Positions 47,664 to 56,615 of a stretch of DNA of 64,000 nt are shown here, piece after piece. The stretch is from Luteibacter mycovicinus (GTDB lineage: Bacteria; Pseudomonadota; Gammaproteobacteria; Xanthomonadales; Rhodanobacteraceae), in NCBI RefSeq assembly GCF_000745235.1, contig NZ_JQNL01000001.1:744001-808000 (forward strand), written 5' to 3'. Position 1 is the first letter of the stretch. The number at the start of each line of letters is the position of its first letter. Below the pieces are notes generated by a model. The model had not been told where the DNA came from. It made no database searches and saw only the letters and a program-made list of their open reading frames with translations. The translations under genes were made by a program, and so were the position numbers.

Positions 47664-48515
47664 TCATCCCACGAAGGATCGCTGGCGCATCCATTTCGTG
47701 ACAATCCACTTCTCACCCTGGGTGACGGGCGCCCCGCCGTGCAGCGAAAGCACGTCCAGCGAGCCGTCGGCGTCGGTGTATTCGAAGTACAGCGCCTGCC
47801 CCTTGCGCGGCACGTAGCTGAAATCGATGCGGGGAAAGATGGTTTCGCCGCCGGCCTCGACATCGGCCAGGTACATGATCAGCGTGGAGACACGCTGACC
47901 GCCCTGGGCCAGATGGGGCTCGCTGCCTTTCTGGTCGGGCGGAAAGTAATCGAAGTGCGGTACGTACTCGCCGCCGACGCCATAGCGCATCACCTGCAGG
48001 CCTTCGCCGTGCTCATGGGGTAACCGCATGATCTCGGCGGCCCGCCGGTCGATGCGTAGTACGAGCGGGTTCTCGCCCCGCTGGAAAAACGCGCCTTCGC
48101 TCGTACGGATACCCATGACGGTATTGGCGCCCGACTCGGGCGACACCACGGCCGAGCGTGCCAGTCGTGATCTGGCCTGCTCGATCATGCCCTCGCACTC
48201 GGCGTCGTCGAGGACACCATCGAGAACGGCGATCGTCGGCCTGGCGATACGCAGAAGAACGCGGACGTCACGGTCGGAGGTCCGCAGTACATGCCCCTCC
48301 GCCAGGCGGGAGCCCGGGGTATGCCAGGCTGGCGCGGCGCGGGTCGCGGGCCCGCCGAACAGCGCATCGGCGATGGCCGTACGCGCGGCGGCCTCGTCGA
48401 AATCGTTTTCCCGCATCGTGGTGAGCAGCTCGGCCGGCGCCGACCCTGCCGCCAGCGCCTCACCGATCCACGTGTGCCATTCGGGGGTGATCCTGGTATG
48501 CCGTCGCGTATCCAT
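47664..48515 (-). CDS. 2-oxoglutarate/Fe(II) oxygenase, prolyl 4-hydroxylase family
   Basis: A 283-residue protein with the P4Hc domain in the C-terminal two thirds. Iron ligands are in YVPHFDYFPP (HxD) and SLHGGAPV, with the cosubstrate Lys in GEKWIVTKW. The N-terminal 90 residues form an added helical region with TPEWHTWIGEALAAGS. Bacterial members hydroxylate proline in proteins such as EF-Tu or act on peptides; the target is unknown. ATG 48515 is chosen as the extension to 48683 looks non-coding. Confidence 0.85.
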   Translation of the reverse strand: MDTRRHTRITPEWHTWIGEALAAGSAPAELLTTMRENDFDEAAARTAIADALFGGPATRAAPAWHTPGSRLAEGHVLRTSDRDVRVLLRIARPTIAVLDGVLDDAECEGMIEQARSRLARSAVVSPESGANTVMGIRTSEGAFFQRGENPLVLRIDRRAAEIMRLPHEHGEGLQVMRYGVGGEYVPHFDYFPPDQKGSEPHLAQGGQRVSTLIMYLADVEAGGETIFPRIDFSYVPRKGQALYFEYTDADGSLDVLSLHGGAPVTQGEKWIVTKWMRQRSFVG

Positions 48516-48604
48516 ATGCGCTAGCCTCGCTCCGGGGCATTGAACCGTACTAATTGACATCCTACACCGACACGGTGAGTCACTGAAACGCCCGGGGAGG
48601 CCGC

Positions 48605-49006
48605 ATGACGCAGCACGCAGATGGCAGTTTCGAAGTAAAGATCGCTCCCGACGGGGCCGTTGACGCGGATGATGGTTCGGCACTCGGCCGGATGAGTCTG
48701 GAGAAGACGTTTTACGGAGGGATGGAGGGTACCTCCAAAGGAACCATGCTCACCGCCGGAAGTACGAGCGTGCAGGGTTCGGCTGCCTATGCGGCCGTGG
48801 AGCGATTCACGGGCTCGGTCAACGGGCGAGCCGGCAGCTTTGCGCTCGTCCACCGAGGGGTGATGTCCGCGGCCGGACAGGAACTGCTCATCACGATCGT
48901 CCCGGATACCGGCAGCCGCGAACTCACGGGCATCACCGGAACCTTTTCGATCACGATCGATAACGCGGGTGGGCACACCTACGACCTGGCGTATACGCTG
49001 CCTTAG
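48605..49006 (+). CDS. DUF3224 domain protein
   Basis: A 133-residue beta-rich protein of the DUF3224 family (allene-oxide-cyclase-like barrel), with [18 protein letters not shown] and [12 protein letters not shown] in family-typical places. Function unknown. A GGGAGG site precedes ATG 48605. Its TAG stop overlaps the TAA stop of the convergent GIY-YIG gene. Confidence 0.82.
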   Translation: MTQHADGSFEVKIAPDGAVDADDGSALGRMSLEKTFYGGMEGTSKGTMLTAGSTSVQGSAAYAAVERFTGSVNGRAGSFALVHRGVMSAAGQELLITIVPDTGSRELTGITGTFSITIDNAGGHTYDLAYTLP

Positions 49007-49245
49007 GTGGCCAACAACCACGCCAGCTTCTTCGCCTTAGGCAGCCGCTTCACCGCCCACTCGGCCCGCGACGCCTCCGACCGGTCCGCGAATGGCCGTG
49101 AGCCCAGCAACCGTACCGGCGGATTGGCCCGCGTATAGCGCGCACCCTTCCCCGCCACATGAGCCGCATAGCGTGCGTCGAGGTCGTTGGTGATCCCCGC
49201 GTACCAGGCGCCGTTCCGACATTCGATGAGATAGACGCACCACAT
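49003..49245 (-). CDS. GIY-YIG nuclease-domain protein (UPF0213/YhbQ-like)
   Basis: An 80-residue single-domain protein. The signature [16 protein letters not shown] corresponds to GIY...YIG, followed by R25 ([18 protein letters not shown]) and a catalytic Glu in [12 protein letters not shown]. Members are small DNA-binding nucleases linked to damage responses. It converges on the DUF3224 gene with 4 bp overlap. Confidence 0.9.
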   Translation of the reverse strand: MWCVYLIECRNGAWYAGITNDLDARYAAHVAGKGARYTRANPPVRLLGSRPFADRSEASRAEWAVKRLPKAKKLAWLLAT

Positions 49246-49289
49246 GGACGTAGCGTAACCCGCCGCCGCGTGACGGGCGACACGCAGGA

Positions 49290-50111
49290 TCAGCCCGCCT
49301 TTGCTGGCGCCGTCAGTTTTTCGAGTGCCTTACCCACGGCGGCGAACGCGAACGCGCCGGTGACGTGCGTGGCCGCACCAAGCCCACCGCCGCAGTCGAG
49401 CTTGAGCGCGTCGCTACCGGGCGGGCGCACGCCACACACGCTGCCGTCCGCCTGCGGGTACTGGACGTTCTGCAACGAGTACACCGCCGAAACGCCGAAG
49501 AAGCGATCGGGGTTGCGGGGAAAACCGTGCTCCTGGCGAAGCTTTTTCCGGATCATGCTGAGCATGGCGTCGTGCTCGGTACGCGACAGGTCGCGCACGC
49601 GGACCTGCGTCGGATCGGTGCGACCGCCGGCCGCGCCTACAGTGACCAGCGGGACCTTTCGCCGACGGCACCAGACGATCGTCTCCAGCTTGACCTTGAG
49701 CGCGTCGCACGCGTCGATCACCACATCGTAGTTGCGGTCGAGCAGTTCATCGAGCGTGGACGGCGTAAGGAAGCGTTCCATGGCCTCGAGCCGGATGGTC
49801 GGACTGATCGCATGAGCCCGCTCGGCGATGACGCCGACCTTGGGTTTGCCGTACTGACCGTCGAGTGCGTGCAGCTGACGATTGGTATTGGACAGGCAGA
49901 CGTCGTCGCCATCGATCAGGGTCAGGCGCCCCACACCGCTGCGCGCCAGGGCTTCCGCCGCCCACGAGCCGACGCCACCGACACCGATGACGCAGACATG
50001 CGCTTGGGCGAGGCGGTCCAGGCTGCCGCGCCCGTACAGGCGCTCGATACCGGCGAAGCGTTCCGCCTGTGCGGTGCTCACATGACTCTCGGAGGAAAGG
50101 ACTGTGCTCAT
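49290..50111 (-). CDS. tcdA: tRNA threonylcarbamoyladenosine dehydratase
   Basis: A 273-residue E1/ThiF-family ATP-dependent enzyme that cyclises t6A37 in tRNA to ct6A. Motifs: nucleotide-binding [34 protein letters not shown], and [13 protein letters not shown]. Length matches TcdA (CsdL). It is divergent from the cytochrome/quorum-sensing genes with about 65 bp between. Confidence 0.93.
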   Translation of the reverse strand: MSTVLSSESHVSTAQAERFAGIERLYGRGSLDRLAQAHVCVIGVGGVGSWAAEALARSGVGRLTLIDGDDVCLSNTNRQLHALDGQYGKPKVGVIAERAHAISPTIRLEAMERFLTPSTLDELLDRNYDVVIDACDALKVKLETIVWCRRRKVPLVTVGAAGGRTDPTQVRVRDLSRTEHDAMLSMIRKKLRQEHGFPRNPDRFFGVSAVYSLQNVQYPQADGSVCGVRPPGSDALKLDCGGGLGAATHVTGAFAFAAVGKALEKLTAPAKAG

Positions 50112-50176
50112 TGTCTCATATTGAAAGAATGGGGCCGTCCGCTATGCTGACGGCCGTGCCAAGCCATGGAACACCA

Positions 50177-50566
50177 ATGCGTGCGCTGCTCTTCGTCATC
50201 CTCGGCCTCGCGGTCGGCGCGATGGGCGCGACTTTCGCGCTGTCCGCCCTGCGTCAGGGCACGCCGTTCCATGACGGCGTGATGGCCGTGATGCAGCACC
50301 ACATGGGCGCGCTGCGAGCCAACGTGCGGGCGAAACAGTGCGATGCCAAGGTCTCGGCCGAGCGGCTAACGCGCCTGCGCCTGACGGCCGGCGACATTCG
50401 TGAGGCGTTCCCGGATATGGACGCGGGGTTCGCCAGAGCCGGCGCCACGCTGGATGCCGCACTGGATGCGGCCGTCGCGGCGGCGCCCGCCAGCTGCGAC
50501 GCCCTTGCCGTCGCGCTGAAACCCGTAGGCGATGCCTGCCAGTCCTGCCATCAGCAGTACCGCTGA
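50177..50566 (+). CDS. Small c-type cytochrome, cytochrome c'-like
   Basis: A 129-residue exported or membrane-anchored protein. An N-terminal hydrophobic segment (LLFVILGLAVGAMGATFAL) is followed by a four-helix-like region and a heme-binding CQSCH at 121-125, only four residues from the C-terminus. That placement is typical of class II (c') cytochromes, which bind NO or serve in electron transfer. Two further Cys (C55, C107) may form a disulfide. It starts a rightward gene set; lqsS follows after 3 bp, implying co-transcription. ATG 50177 is chosen because it begins the hydrophobic segment. Confidence 0.8.
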   Translation: MRALLFVILGLAVGAMGATFALSALRQGTPFHDGVMAVMQHHMGALRANVRAKQCDAKVSAERLTRLRLTAGDIREAFPDMDAGFARAGATLDAALDAAVAAAPASCDALAVALKPVGDACQSCHQQYR

Positions 50567-50569
50567 CCC

Positions 50570-51967
50570 ATGAACGACGCCGGCCCCTCTGTCGCCTCGC
50601 CTTCGGACAAGCCCACCGGTCCGCTCGGCTTCCTGCGCATGCGCTGGTGGCTGCTGGTGCGCGCCATGGCGCGCTTTGAAACGACCATGTTCCTGCGTAC
50701 GCGCTACTCGCAGCCGAAGATGGTGGCGATCGGCGTCGTCGGCAGCTTCTGCCTGGCGGTGTATTACCCGGTCTGGGCCTACCTGTTCCCGCAGCCCTAC
50801 GAGAACCTGCCCATGCGGCTGGTCTGTAGCGCGACCTTCATCCCGCTCGCCCTGCTGCCCTGGTGGCCGCGCCGCCTGCGGACGCATCTGCCGACATACT
50901 GGTATTTCGCGATGACGGTCGCGATGCCGTTTTTCGTCGGCTACATGACCTTACGCAACGCCACGCCCGCGTGGCTGATGACCCATCTTGCCTGCGTCAT
51001 GCTGCTGATGATGCTGTTCGACCTGGTCAGCTTCCTGCTGGTGTTCTCGCTGGGCAGCCTGCTCGCGGGTCTGGTGTTCGTGCTTTCCCCGGAAGCCCAC
51101 CTGCATACCCGGACGATGCTGGAGTACATCCCCTTGCTGATGTTCGGCATGGTCGGTGGCGCCACCTGCACGGTGTCGTCGAATATGGCCGAGCAGTCAC
51201 GGATCGACGCCCTGACCGCGGCGTCCAACAACATCGCCCACGAACTGCGCACGCCTCTGGGGTCGCTGCGCATCGCCGCGCGCGCCGTCGCCCGCTTCAT
51301 GCCCGATCTGATCCGCAGTCACCGGCTCGCCGAAAGCGAGGGCCTGGCCGTCCCCGAAATGCGCGCGCAGAACCTGCATGCCCTGGAGCGCAGCATCGGT
51401 GTGATGGAGCGCGAGGTCACCTACGCCAACACGATCATCGACATGCTGCTGCTCTCGGCGCGTCCGATCGGCGAGGTGCCGCTCTCCCTGCTCCAGGCCC
51501 GCGAGTGCGTGGAGCAGGCGCTACGCCGCTTTCCCTATGGCTCGCGCGCCGAACGAGACCGCATCACCCTGTCACCGACCGGCGACTTCTCGCTCATGGG
51601 CGAGGAAAGCCTGGTGGTCCACGTGCTGTTCAATCTTCTGCGCAATGCACTTTTTCATACAGATCGCGCGGGCAAGGGCGAGATCCGGGTCTTCATCGAG
51701 CCCGCCGACGGTGGCAACCGGATCCGGGTCCACGACACCGGTCCGGGCATCCCCGCGGATGTCCTGCCCCGCATTTTCAACCGGTTTTATTCCTATTCCA
51801 GCGACAGCGCCGGCACCGGCACCATCACCGGACTGGGAATAGGACTCGCTTTTTGCCGCGCGGCGATGGAGCATATGGGCGGTGGCATCGCATGCCGTAC
51901 CGACCTGGGTGAATTCACCGAATTCACTCTGACCTTCCCGCATTCGAACACCGGGGGCCGGCAGTGA
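50570..51967 (+). CDS. lqsS: Sensor histidine kinase, LqsS/CqsS-type (alpha-hydroxyketone receptor)
   Basis: A 465-residue kinase. The N-terminal half has six membrane helices and the segment YYPVWAYLFPQPYENLPMRL, which resembles the ligand-binding helix region of CqsS and LqsS. The phospho-acceptor is H224 in NNIAHELRTPLGSL; the HATPase shows NLLRNALFH, DTGPGIP and GLGIGLAFC. There is no receiver domain, as in LqsS, unlike the hybrid CqsS. Its stop overlaps lqsR by 4 bp (GTGA). The synthase for the probable signal lies two genes downstream. Assignment is by recognisable motif and gene context; ligand inferred. Confidence 0.85.
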   Translation: MNDAGPSVASPSDKPTGPLGFLRMRWWLLVRAMARFETTMFLRTRYSQPKMVAIGVVGSFCLAVYYPVWAYLFPQPYENLPMRLVCSATFIPLALLPWWPRRLRTHLPTYWYFAMTVAMPFFVGYMTLRNATPAWLMTHLACVMLLMMLFDLVSFLLVFSLGSLLAGLVFVLSPEAHLHTRTMLEYIPLLMFGMVGGATCTVSSNMAEQSRIDALTAASNNIAHELRTPLGSLRIAARAVARFMPDLIRSHRLAESEGLAVPEMRAQNLHALERSIGVMEREVTYANTIIDMLLLSARPIGEVPLSLLQARECVEQALRRFPYGSRAERDRITLSPTGDFSLMGEESLVVHVLFNLLRNALFHTDRAGKGEIRVFIEPADGGNRIRVHDTGPGIPADVLPRIFNRFYSYSSDSAGTGTITGLGIGLAFCRAAMEHMGGGIACRTDLGEFTEFTLTFPHSNTGGRQ

Positions 51968-53004
51968 CGACGTTGAACGCGCAGGGCGACATCCAGCCTT
52001 TCCATTTCCCGACCACCACGGTGCTGGTCGACGACCACGAGGAATACCTCGACGTCGTCCCGTTGTTGCTCGATCCCATGGTCCGGGTCCGCACCTTCAG
52101 TTCACCGCGCAGCGCGCTGGCCACGCTGGGCAACAACGGCAGCCGTCCGGTGCCGGGCGGCGGCTGGCTCTACCGCTGGAAGGACCGCCCCTCGGAGACT
52201 CAGGAGCTGGTGGCCCTCGATATCGATTCGATCCATCGGGTGGTCTACGACCCGGAGCGCTTCGCGGAGATTTCGGTGGTGGTGGTGGATCAGGCCATGC
52301 CCGAGATGGACGGCATCACGTTCTGCAAGCGCCTGCCGAATCCGCATATCGGCAAGATCCTGCTGACCGGCCGGGCCGATGACGCCACGGCGATCGATGC
52401 CTTCAATTCGGGCGTGATCGACCGCTTCATCCGCAAGAACGACCCGCTGGCCATCGAGAAGCTGCAGACCGCCATCTCCGAGCTGCAGCGCCGGTACTTC
52501 GACCGTGCCAGCGCTTTCGTCGCCGAAACGCTGGCCCTGGGCAACTTCCGCTTCCTGCGCGACCCCGCCTTCCGCGAGGTCCTGCAGAGCGTCACCGCCA
52601 CGTTCCAGCCCGTGGAGTGCTACGTGCACTGCAATCCGACGGGCCTGTTACTGGTCGACGCCTGGGGGATCGGCCGGTTCCTGCTGGTTCAGACGGACGA
52701 GGACCTGCGCACCCACTATGAAATTGCGGCAGATCTGGGGGCCCCCGGCGCCGTCCTGGAGTCCCTGCGGAGCGGCGAAGCCCTGCCCTGGTTCAACTCC
52801 CGTGACGGCTTCTATCACAAAGGCGTGGAGCGGCCTGAAGAACACATGTATGCCGCCACCGCCGTTTCCGGCGAGCAGTGGTACTACTACGCCCTGATCG
52901 ACGACGTTGAGCGCTTCCGGCTTCAGCACGTCAAGTCGTACCGCACCTGGCTCCGGGAGCAGGATCTGAGTCTGGCCGCCGACAGCCGACCACGATTCAT
53001 CTAA
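51964..53004 (+). CDS. lqsR: Response regulator, LqsR-like
   Basis: A 346-residue regulator with an N-terminal receiver domain and no recognisable DNA-binding domain. The acidic pocket is D23/D24 (VLVDDHEEY) and the phospho-acceptor is D109 (VVVDQAMPEMDG), preceded by an unusually long insertion between strands 1 and 3 (about 50-100). LqsR of Legionella has the same late acceptor (D108), similar length and a non-DNA-binding C-terminal half. GTG 51964 is used, overlapping lqsS. The C-terminal part (about 200-346) is a distinct fold with VECYVHCNPTGLLLVDAWG. It should receive phosphate from the LqsS-like kinase. Confidence 0.85.
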   Translation: MTTLNAQGDIQPFHFPTTTVLVDDHEEYLDVVPLLLDPMVRVRTFSSPRSALATLGNNGSRPVPGGGWLYRWKDRPSETQELVALDIDSIHRVVYDPERFAEISVVVVDQAMPEMDGITFCKRLPNPHIGKILLTGRADDATAIDAFNSGVIDRFIRKNDPLAIEKLQTAISELQRRYFDRASAFVAETLALGNFRFLRDPAFREVLQSVTATFQPVECYVHCNPTGLLLVDAWGIGRFLLVQTDEDLRTHYEIAADLGAPGAVLESLRSGEALPWFNSRDGFYHKGVERPEEHMYAATAVSGEQWYYYALIDDVERFRLQHVKSYRTWLREQDLSLAADSRPRFI

Positions 53005-53090
53005 ACGGGTTACTTTCGCCCTTCCGGAAACGCCATCGCGCCCAGCACCCGGCGCGTGGCGTTGTGTTGCCCAAAACATGCGGTGCGCTC

Positions 53091-53195
53091 GCGGGTCTTC
53101 CGACCCGCCGACGCTTCTCTCCAGGTATTGCGTAAGGCCGCAGGGTCGTTCGCGACCCACCCCTGGCCTTTCTCGTTTTCGCGCCCGCCCGGGCG
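53091..53195 (+). promoter_or_regulatory. Structured leader of the autoinducer synthase gene
   Basis: Three perfect hairpins lie between lqsR and the synthase: GCGGGTC/GACCCGC (53091-53108, TTCC loop), GGGTCG/CGACCC (53143-53158, TTCG loop) and CGCCCG/CGGGCG (53182-53195). They could form a post-transcriptional control region. No matching T-tract follows, so termination is unlikely. Confidence 0.45.
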
Positions 53196-53263
53196 AGGTT
53201 GGCGCGCGCGTGCCGTTCGTGGTGAACGGCAACGTGTCCATCGCCCATGCCATCGAGAGAGAG

Positions 53264-54535
53264 ATGTCCATGGAAAACGTTTCCGTTCTGCACCGTGTCG
53301 TTACCGCCCCTGCGCTGCCTGGCTTCGTTGCGACCCGCGTGGATCGATTCCACAACGAACGCGTGGCGATCGACTGGGGTGGCCGTCACATTTTGCGCGG
53401 GCGTCGCCCCGCCGGCGACGACCTGATGCTCCAGAGCAACGATTACCTCGCGATCGCGGGACATCCCGCCATCGTCGAAGCACAGCGTGAGGCACTGGCC
53501 GAAGGCGGCCTTGGCATGATGATGTCGGCGCTGTTTCAGCAGGACGCGGATCAGCCGCTGCATCGTGTGGAGGCCGAGCTGGCGCGCGCGGTAGGGAGTG
53601 AGGACGGCATCCTCGCGCAATCCGGTTTCGCCGCCAACGTCGGCCTCATCCAGTCCATCGCCGGCGATCGCATCCCCGTCTACGTCGACATGCTCGCGCA
53701 CGCGTCGTTATGGGAAGGCATTCGCAGCGCCGGGGCCAGAGCGGTGTCCGTATTGCACAACGACGTGACGCATCTGGAGCGACAGGTACTGCGCAACGGC
53801 CCGGGCGTGATCGTCGTGGATGCGGTCTACAGCACCAACGGCAGCCTCGCTCCCCTCGAGGCCATCGCCAACCTGTCCCGGGAGCACGGCTGCGTCCTCG
53901 TCGTCGACGAGTCGCATTCGCTGGGTACGCACGGCGTGCGCGGGGAAGGACTGGTTGCCAGCCTGGGCCTCAACGACCGCGTGCATTTCATCACGGCGAG
54001 CCTGGCCAAGGCGTATTGCTCGCGCGCGGGGTTCATCGCGTGCACCACACGTTTCAAGGATTATTTCGGTTGCGAAGCTCTGCCCGCCATCTTCAGCTCG
54101 TCCTTGCTGCCACACGAACTCGCGGGCATGTCGGCGGCCCATCGGGTCATCCAGACCGAGGGCTGGAGGCGCCAGCGCCTGCGCCAGGTGACGCGCCGGG
54201 TACGCGCGGAACTGACGGAACTGGGCTATCCGATCGCGGATGGAACCGAGCAGATCATCGCCTTCGAAGCCGGCCAGGAGATCCTCACCGGCAAGGTACG
54301 TGACGTGATGGAACAGCACGGCGTCTTCGGTTCCGTGTTCAGCGCACCTGCCACCACGGTCAACCGCTCGTTGCTGCGCCTGACACTGAACGCGGGCATG
54401 AGCGACGACGACGTGGCACGACTGATCGACGTGTGCCGCGTCGCGCGTGACGCCATGGCGTTGCCGTCATGGAGCGCCATGCGTCGGGCGCGCCGCGACG
54501 GCGAGCGGGAATCGGCGGCCGCCGAAGTGGCGTGA
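53264..54535 (+). CDS. cqsA: Alpha-hydroxyketone autoinducer synthase, CqsA/LqsA-type
   Basis: A 423-residue PLP enzyme of the alpha-oxoamine synthase family. It matches CqsA: LQSNDYLAIAGHP early, LAQSGFAANVGLIQSI, DESHSLGTHGVRG with D215/H218, and the PLP lysine K249 in FITASLAKAYCS. CqsA/LqsA condense an amino acid-derived or SAM substrate with an acyl-CoA to make CAI-1/LAI-1. ATG 53264 is used (GAGAG just upstream), with ATG 53270 possible. About 259 nt separate it from lqsR, and the sensor kinase and regulator directly upstream make a complete sense-and-signal set. Confidence 0.87.
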   Translation: MSMENVSVLHRVVTAPALPGFVATRVDRFHNERVAIDWGGRHILRGRRPAGDDLMLQSNDYLAIAGHPAIVEAQREALAEGGLGMMMSALFQQDADQPLHRVEAELARAVGSEDGILAQSGFAANVGLIQSIAGDRIPVYVDMLAHASLWEGIRSAGARAVSVLHNDVTHLERQVLRNGPGVIVVDAVYSTNGSLAPLEAIANLSREHGCVLVVDESHSLGTHGVRGEGLVASLGLNDRVHFITASLAKAYCSRAGFIACTTRFKDYFGCEALPAIFSSSLLPHELAGMSAAHRVIQTEGWRRQRLRQVTRRVRAELTELGYPIADGTEQIIAFEAGQEILTGKVRDVMEQHGVFGSVFSAPATTVNRSLLRLTLNAGMSDDDVARLIDVCRVARDAMALPSWSAMRRARRDGERESAAAEVA

Positions 54536-54545
54536 GGGCTCCGGC

Positions 54546-55415
54546 TCAGTAGGACGGCAGCGGGATTCGCTCGCTTTCGTCCCCCGGTACGAGTGGGAAA
54601 CGTCCTTCGGCCCACTCGACCTTTGCCGCTTCGATCAGCTCTTTCGAACTGGCGACGAAATTCCACCAGAGGTGGCGCTCCCCATCGAGTGGGGCGCCGC
54701 CGAACAACATGATCAACGACGGTTGCGTGGCCTCGAGCACCGGAGCTTCGCCTTCGTGGGCCACGGCCATGTCCAGCGCCCCCAGCGGAAGGTCGCCGAA
54801 GCGCGCGGCGCCTTCCACCACGTAGGCGCCCCACTCCGCGTGCTGCTCAGGCATCGTCACACGTGCGCCCGCTTCCAGCCGCGCCTCGACGAAAAACATG
54901 GGTGCGAACACGCGTACGGGCGACGACACACCGAAAGCCTCACCGGCGATGACGACCAGTCGCGCACCGTCGCGCTCCACCACGGGCAACGTGCTCGCCG
55001 GATGGTGGTGAAATTCGGGATCGATGCGTTCATGGGTCTTCGGCAACGCCACCCAGACCTGTATGCCGTGGAGATCGTGTCCGCTGTGACGTTCGTCCGG
55101 CGGGGTGCGTTCGGAATGCGCGATACCGCGCCCGGCCGTCATCCAGTTGACGTCACCGGGATGGATATCCACCGCGCTGCCGAGACTGTCGCGATGGCGG
55201 ATCGCCCCCTGAAACAGCCAGGTCACCGTGGCGAGGCCGATGTGCGGATGCGGGCGGACATCCATGCCCTTGTCCTCACCGAAGGAGGCAGGTCCCATCT
55301 GATCGAAGAAGACGAAGGGGCCGACGTGTCGGGCCTTGAGATGCGGCAGCATGCGCCGTACGACGAATCCGTCGCCGAGGTCGCGCTGCTTGCCGTCGAT
55401 GGGCGTGATGGTCAT
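54546..55415 (-). CDS. Pirin family protein
   Basis: A 289-residue bicupin. Metal ligands are in RPHPHIGLATVTWL and GRGIAHSERTP (His/His/His/Glu in the N-terminal cupin), with a second cupin after about residue 160. Pirins may have quercetinase or redox-regulatory activity; actual role unknown. It faces the synthase gene tail-to-tail. Confidence 0.93.
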   Translation of the reverse strand: MTITPIDGKQRDLGDGFVVRRMLPHLKARHVGPFVFFDQMGPASFGEDKGMDVRPHPHIGLATVTWLFQGAIRHRDSLGSAVDIHPGDVNWMTAGRGIAHSERTPPDERHSGHDLHGIQVWVALPKTHERIDPEFHHHPASTLPVVERDGARLVVIAGEAFGVSSPVRVFAPMFFVEARLEAGARVTMPEQHAEWGAYVVEGAARFGDLPLGALDMAVAHEGEAPVLEATQPSLIMLFGGAPLDGERHLWWNFVASSKELIEAAKVEWAEGRFPLVPGDESERIPLPSY

Positions 55416-55425
55416 GGCGCACAGA

Positions 55426-56289
55426 CTAGCGCGCGTGCACCCAATCCGCGATGCGTCCGGCGATTGCGCCGGGCGCTTTCATCCACGCGAAATGATCCGC
55501 GGGCGCCCCGTCGAGGTCGTCAGGCACGACGACCGAGACCTCGCGCGGTGCATCAGGCATCTTGTCCAGCAGGAATGCCAGCGAAGGCGCGGGCCCCAAC
55601 CAGTCGTCCCGTAAACGCTGGGCCAGAACGGGTGCTTTCTGGTGGCGCAGTGCGGCCTCCAGGTCGACGTCCATGCCACGGGCGGCGTAACGCCCGGTAC
55701 GACCGCTGCGCGACCAGTCCGCGATCACGCCACGGGCCTCGTTGCCACCGAAGCCGATCCGGCGACCGGGAAGCCGACCGGCCACAGCCGCGAGTAACGG
55801 AGCCGCCACGTAGGCGAGACCGACCCAGGGACTGAAGCGGCGCCAGTAAGGTGCCCCACTGGCGACCAGCACCAGACCGGAAACCGGCATCGCCGTCGTC
55901 GCCGCGAGCAAGGAGGCGAGTTGTCCGCCGAGACTGTGCCCTCCGATATACAGGGGGGCGTCTGGCGCGGCCTCACGAAGGCGGTGAAGGCTGACCGGGA
56001 GGTCGTCATGCAGGAGTTCGCGATAACCCCAGTTGAGTCGACGCGATGCGCGCCGGTCGCTGGAGCCGATGCCTCGCCATTCATGGATGGCGACGGCGAT
56101 ACCTTGCGCGCTCAGCGCGAGAGCAAGCGATTCATAGTGACGGGCGCCGACGCCCATGGCGGGCAGCCAGAGCAGCGTCGCGGCGATCTCGCCCGCCGGC
56201 AGGTAAAGCAGCAGATCCGACGATGCCCCGTCCGCCATGCGCAGTGGCGCTGCGCTGCGCACGATCGCATCGCGCGTGGGTTCCGTCAT
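55426..56289 (-). CDS. Alpha/beta hydrolase
   Basis: A 287-residue hydrolase of the serine esterase/lipase-like fold. The nucleophile elbow is IGGHSLGGQLAS, an early oxyanion region is LLWLPAMGVG, and the catalytic His is likely in PADHFAWMKAP. The substrate is unknown. ATG 56289 is chosen because the extension to 56328 reads into the cspA terminator. Its coding start lies 28 bp downstream of that terminator, so it probably has its own promoter or relies on read-through. Confidence 0.85.
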   Translation of the reverse strand: MTEPTRDAIVRSAAPLRMADGASSDLLLYLPAGEIAATLLWLPAMGVGARHYESLALALSAQGIAVAIHEWRGIGSSDRRASRRLNWGYRELLHDDLPVSLHRLREAAPDAPLYIGGHSLGGQLASLLAATTAMPVSGLVLVASGAPYWRRFSPWVGLAYVAAPLLAAVAGRLPGRRIGFGGNEARGVIADWSRSGRTGRYAARGMDVDLEAALRHQKAPVLAQRLRDDWLGPAPSLAFLLDKMPDAPREVSVVVPDDLDGAPADHFAWMKAPGAIAGRIADWVHAR

Positions 56290-56311
56290 CGATTCAGCTT
56301 CCCCGAAACGC

Positions 56312-56343
56312 AAAAACCCTCCCGGCACAGGGCGCCGGGAGGG
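56312..56343 (-). terminator. Rho-independent terminator of the first cold-shock gene
   Basis: On the minus strand CCCTCCCGGC (56343-56334) pairs with GCCGGGAGGG (56326-56317) around a 7-nt loop and is followed by five T residues. It lies about 45 bp after the stop of the cold-shock gene at 56387. Confidence 0.93.
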
Positions 56344-56386
56344 CTAAAGTCATGCAAAACGGGCGGCGCGAGCCAGCCCTGGGGCA

Positions 56387-56590
56387 TTACTTCGGAACGA
56401 CGTTGTCAGCCTGCGGACCTTTCTGGCCCTGGGTCACGGTGTATTCCACCTTCTGACCCTCGGCAAGCGACTTGAAGCCGTTGCCCTGGATGGAACGGAA
56501 ATGCACGAACACGTCCGGACCACCCTCATCCTGAGTGATGAAGCCAAAGCCCTTGGCGTCGTTGAACCACTTCACAGTACCAGTTGCCAT
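56387..56590 (-). CDS. Cold-shock protein (CspA family), copy 1
   Basis: A 67-residue nucleic-acid-binding OB-fold protein. RNP1 (GFGFIT) and RNP2 (VFVHF) are present in [15 protein letters not shown] and DVFVHFRSI. It melts RNA secondary structure. ATG 56590 is chosen (MATGTVKW). A terminator-like hairpin lies only about 26 nt before the start codon and a likely −10 site about 145 nt upstream, implying a long, controllable leader. Confidence 0.96.
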   Translation of the reverse strand: MATGTVKWFNDAKGFGFITQDEGGPDVFVHFRSIQGNGFKSLAEGQKVEYTVTQGQKGPQADNVVPK

Positions 56591-56615
56591 CACACACACC
56601 TCTATCCAACACACT

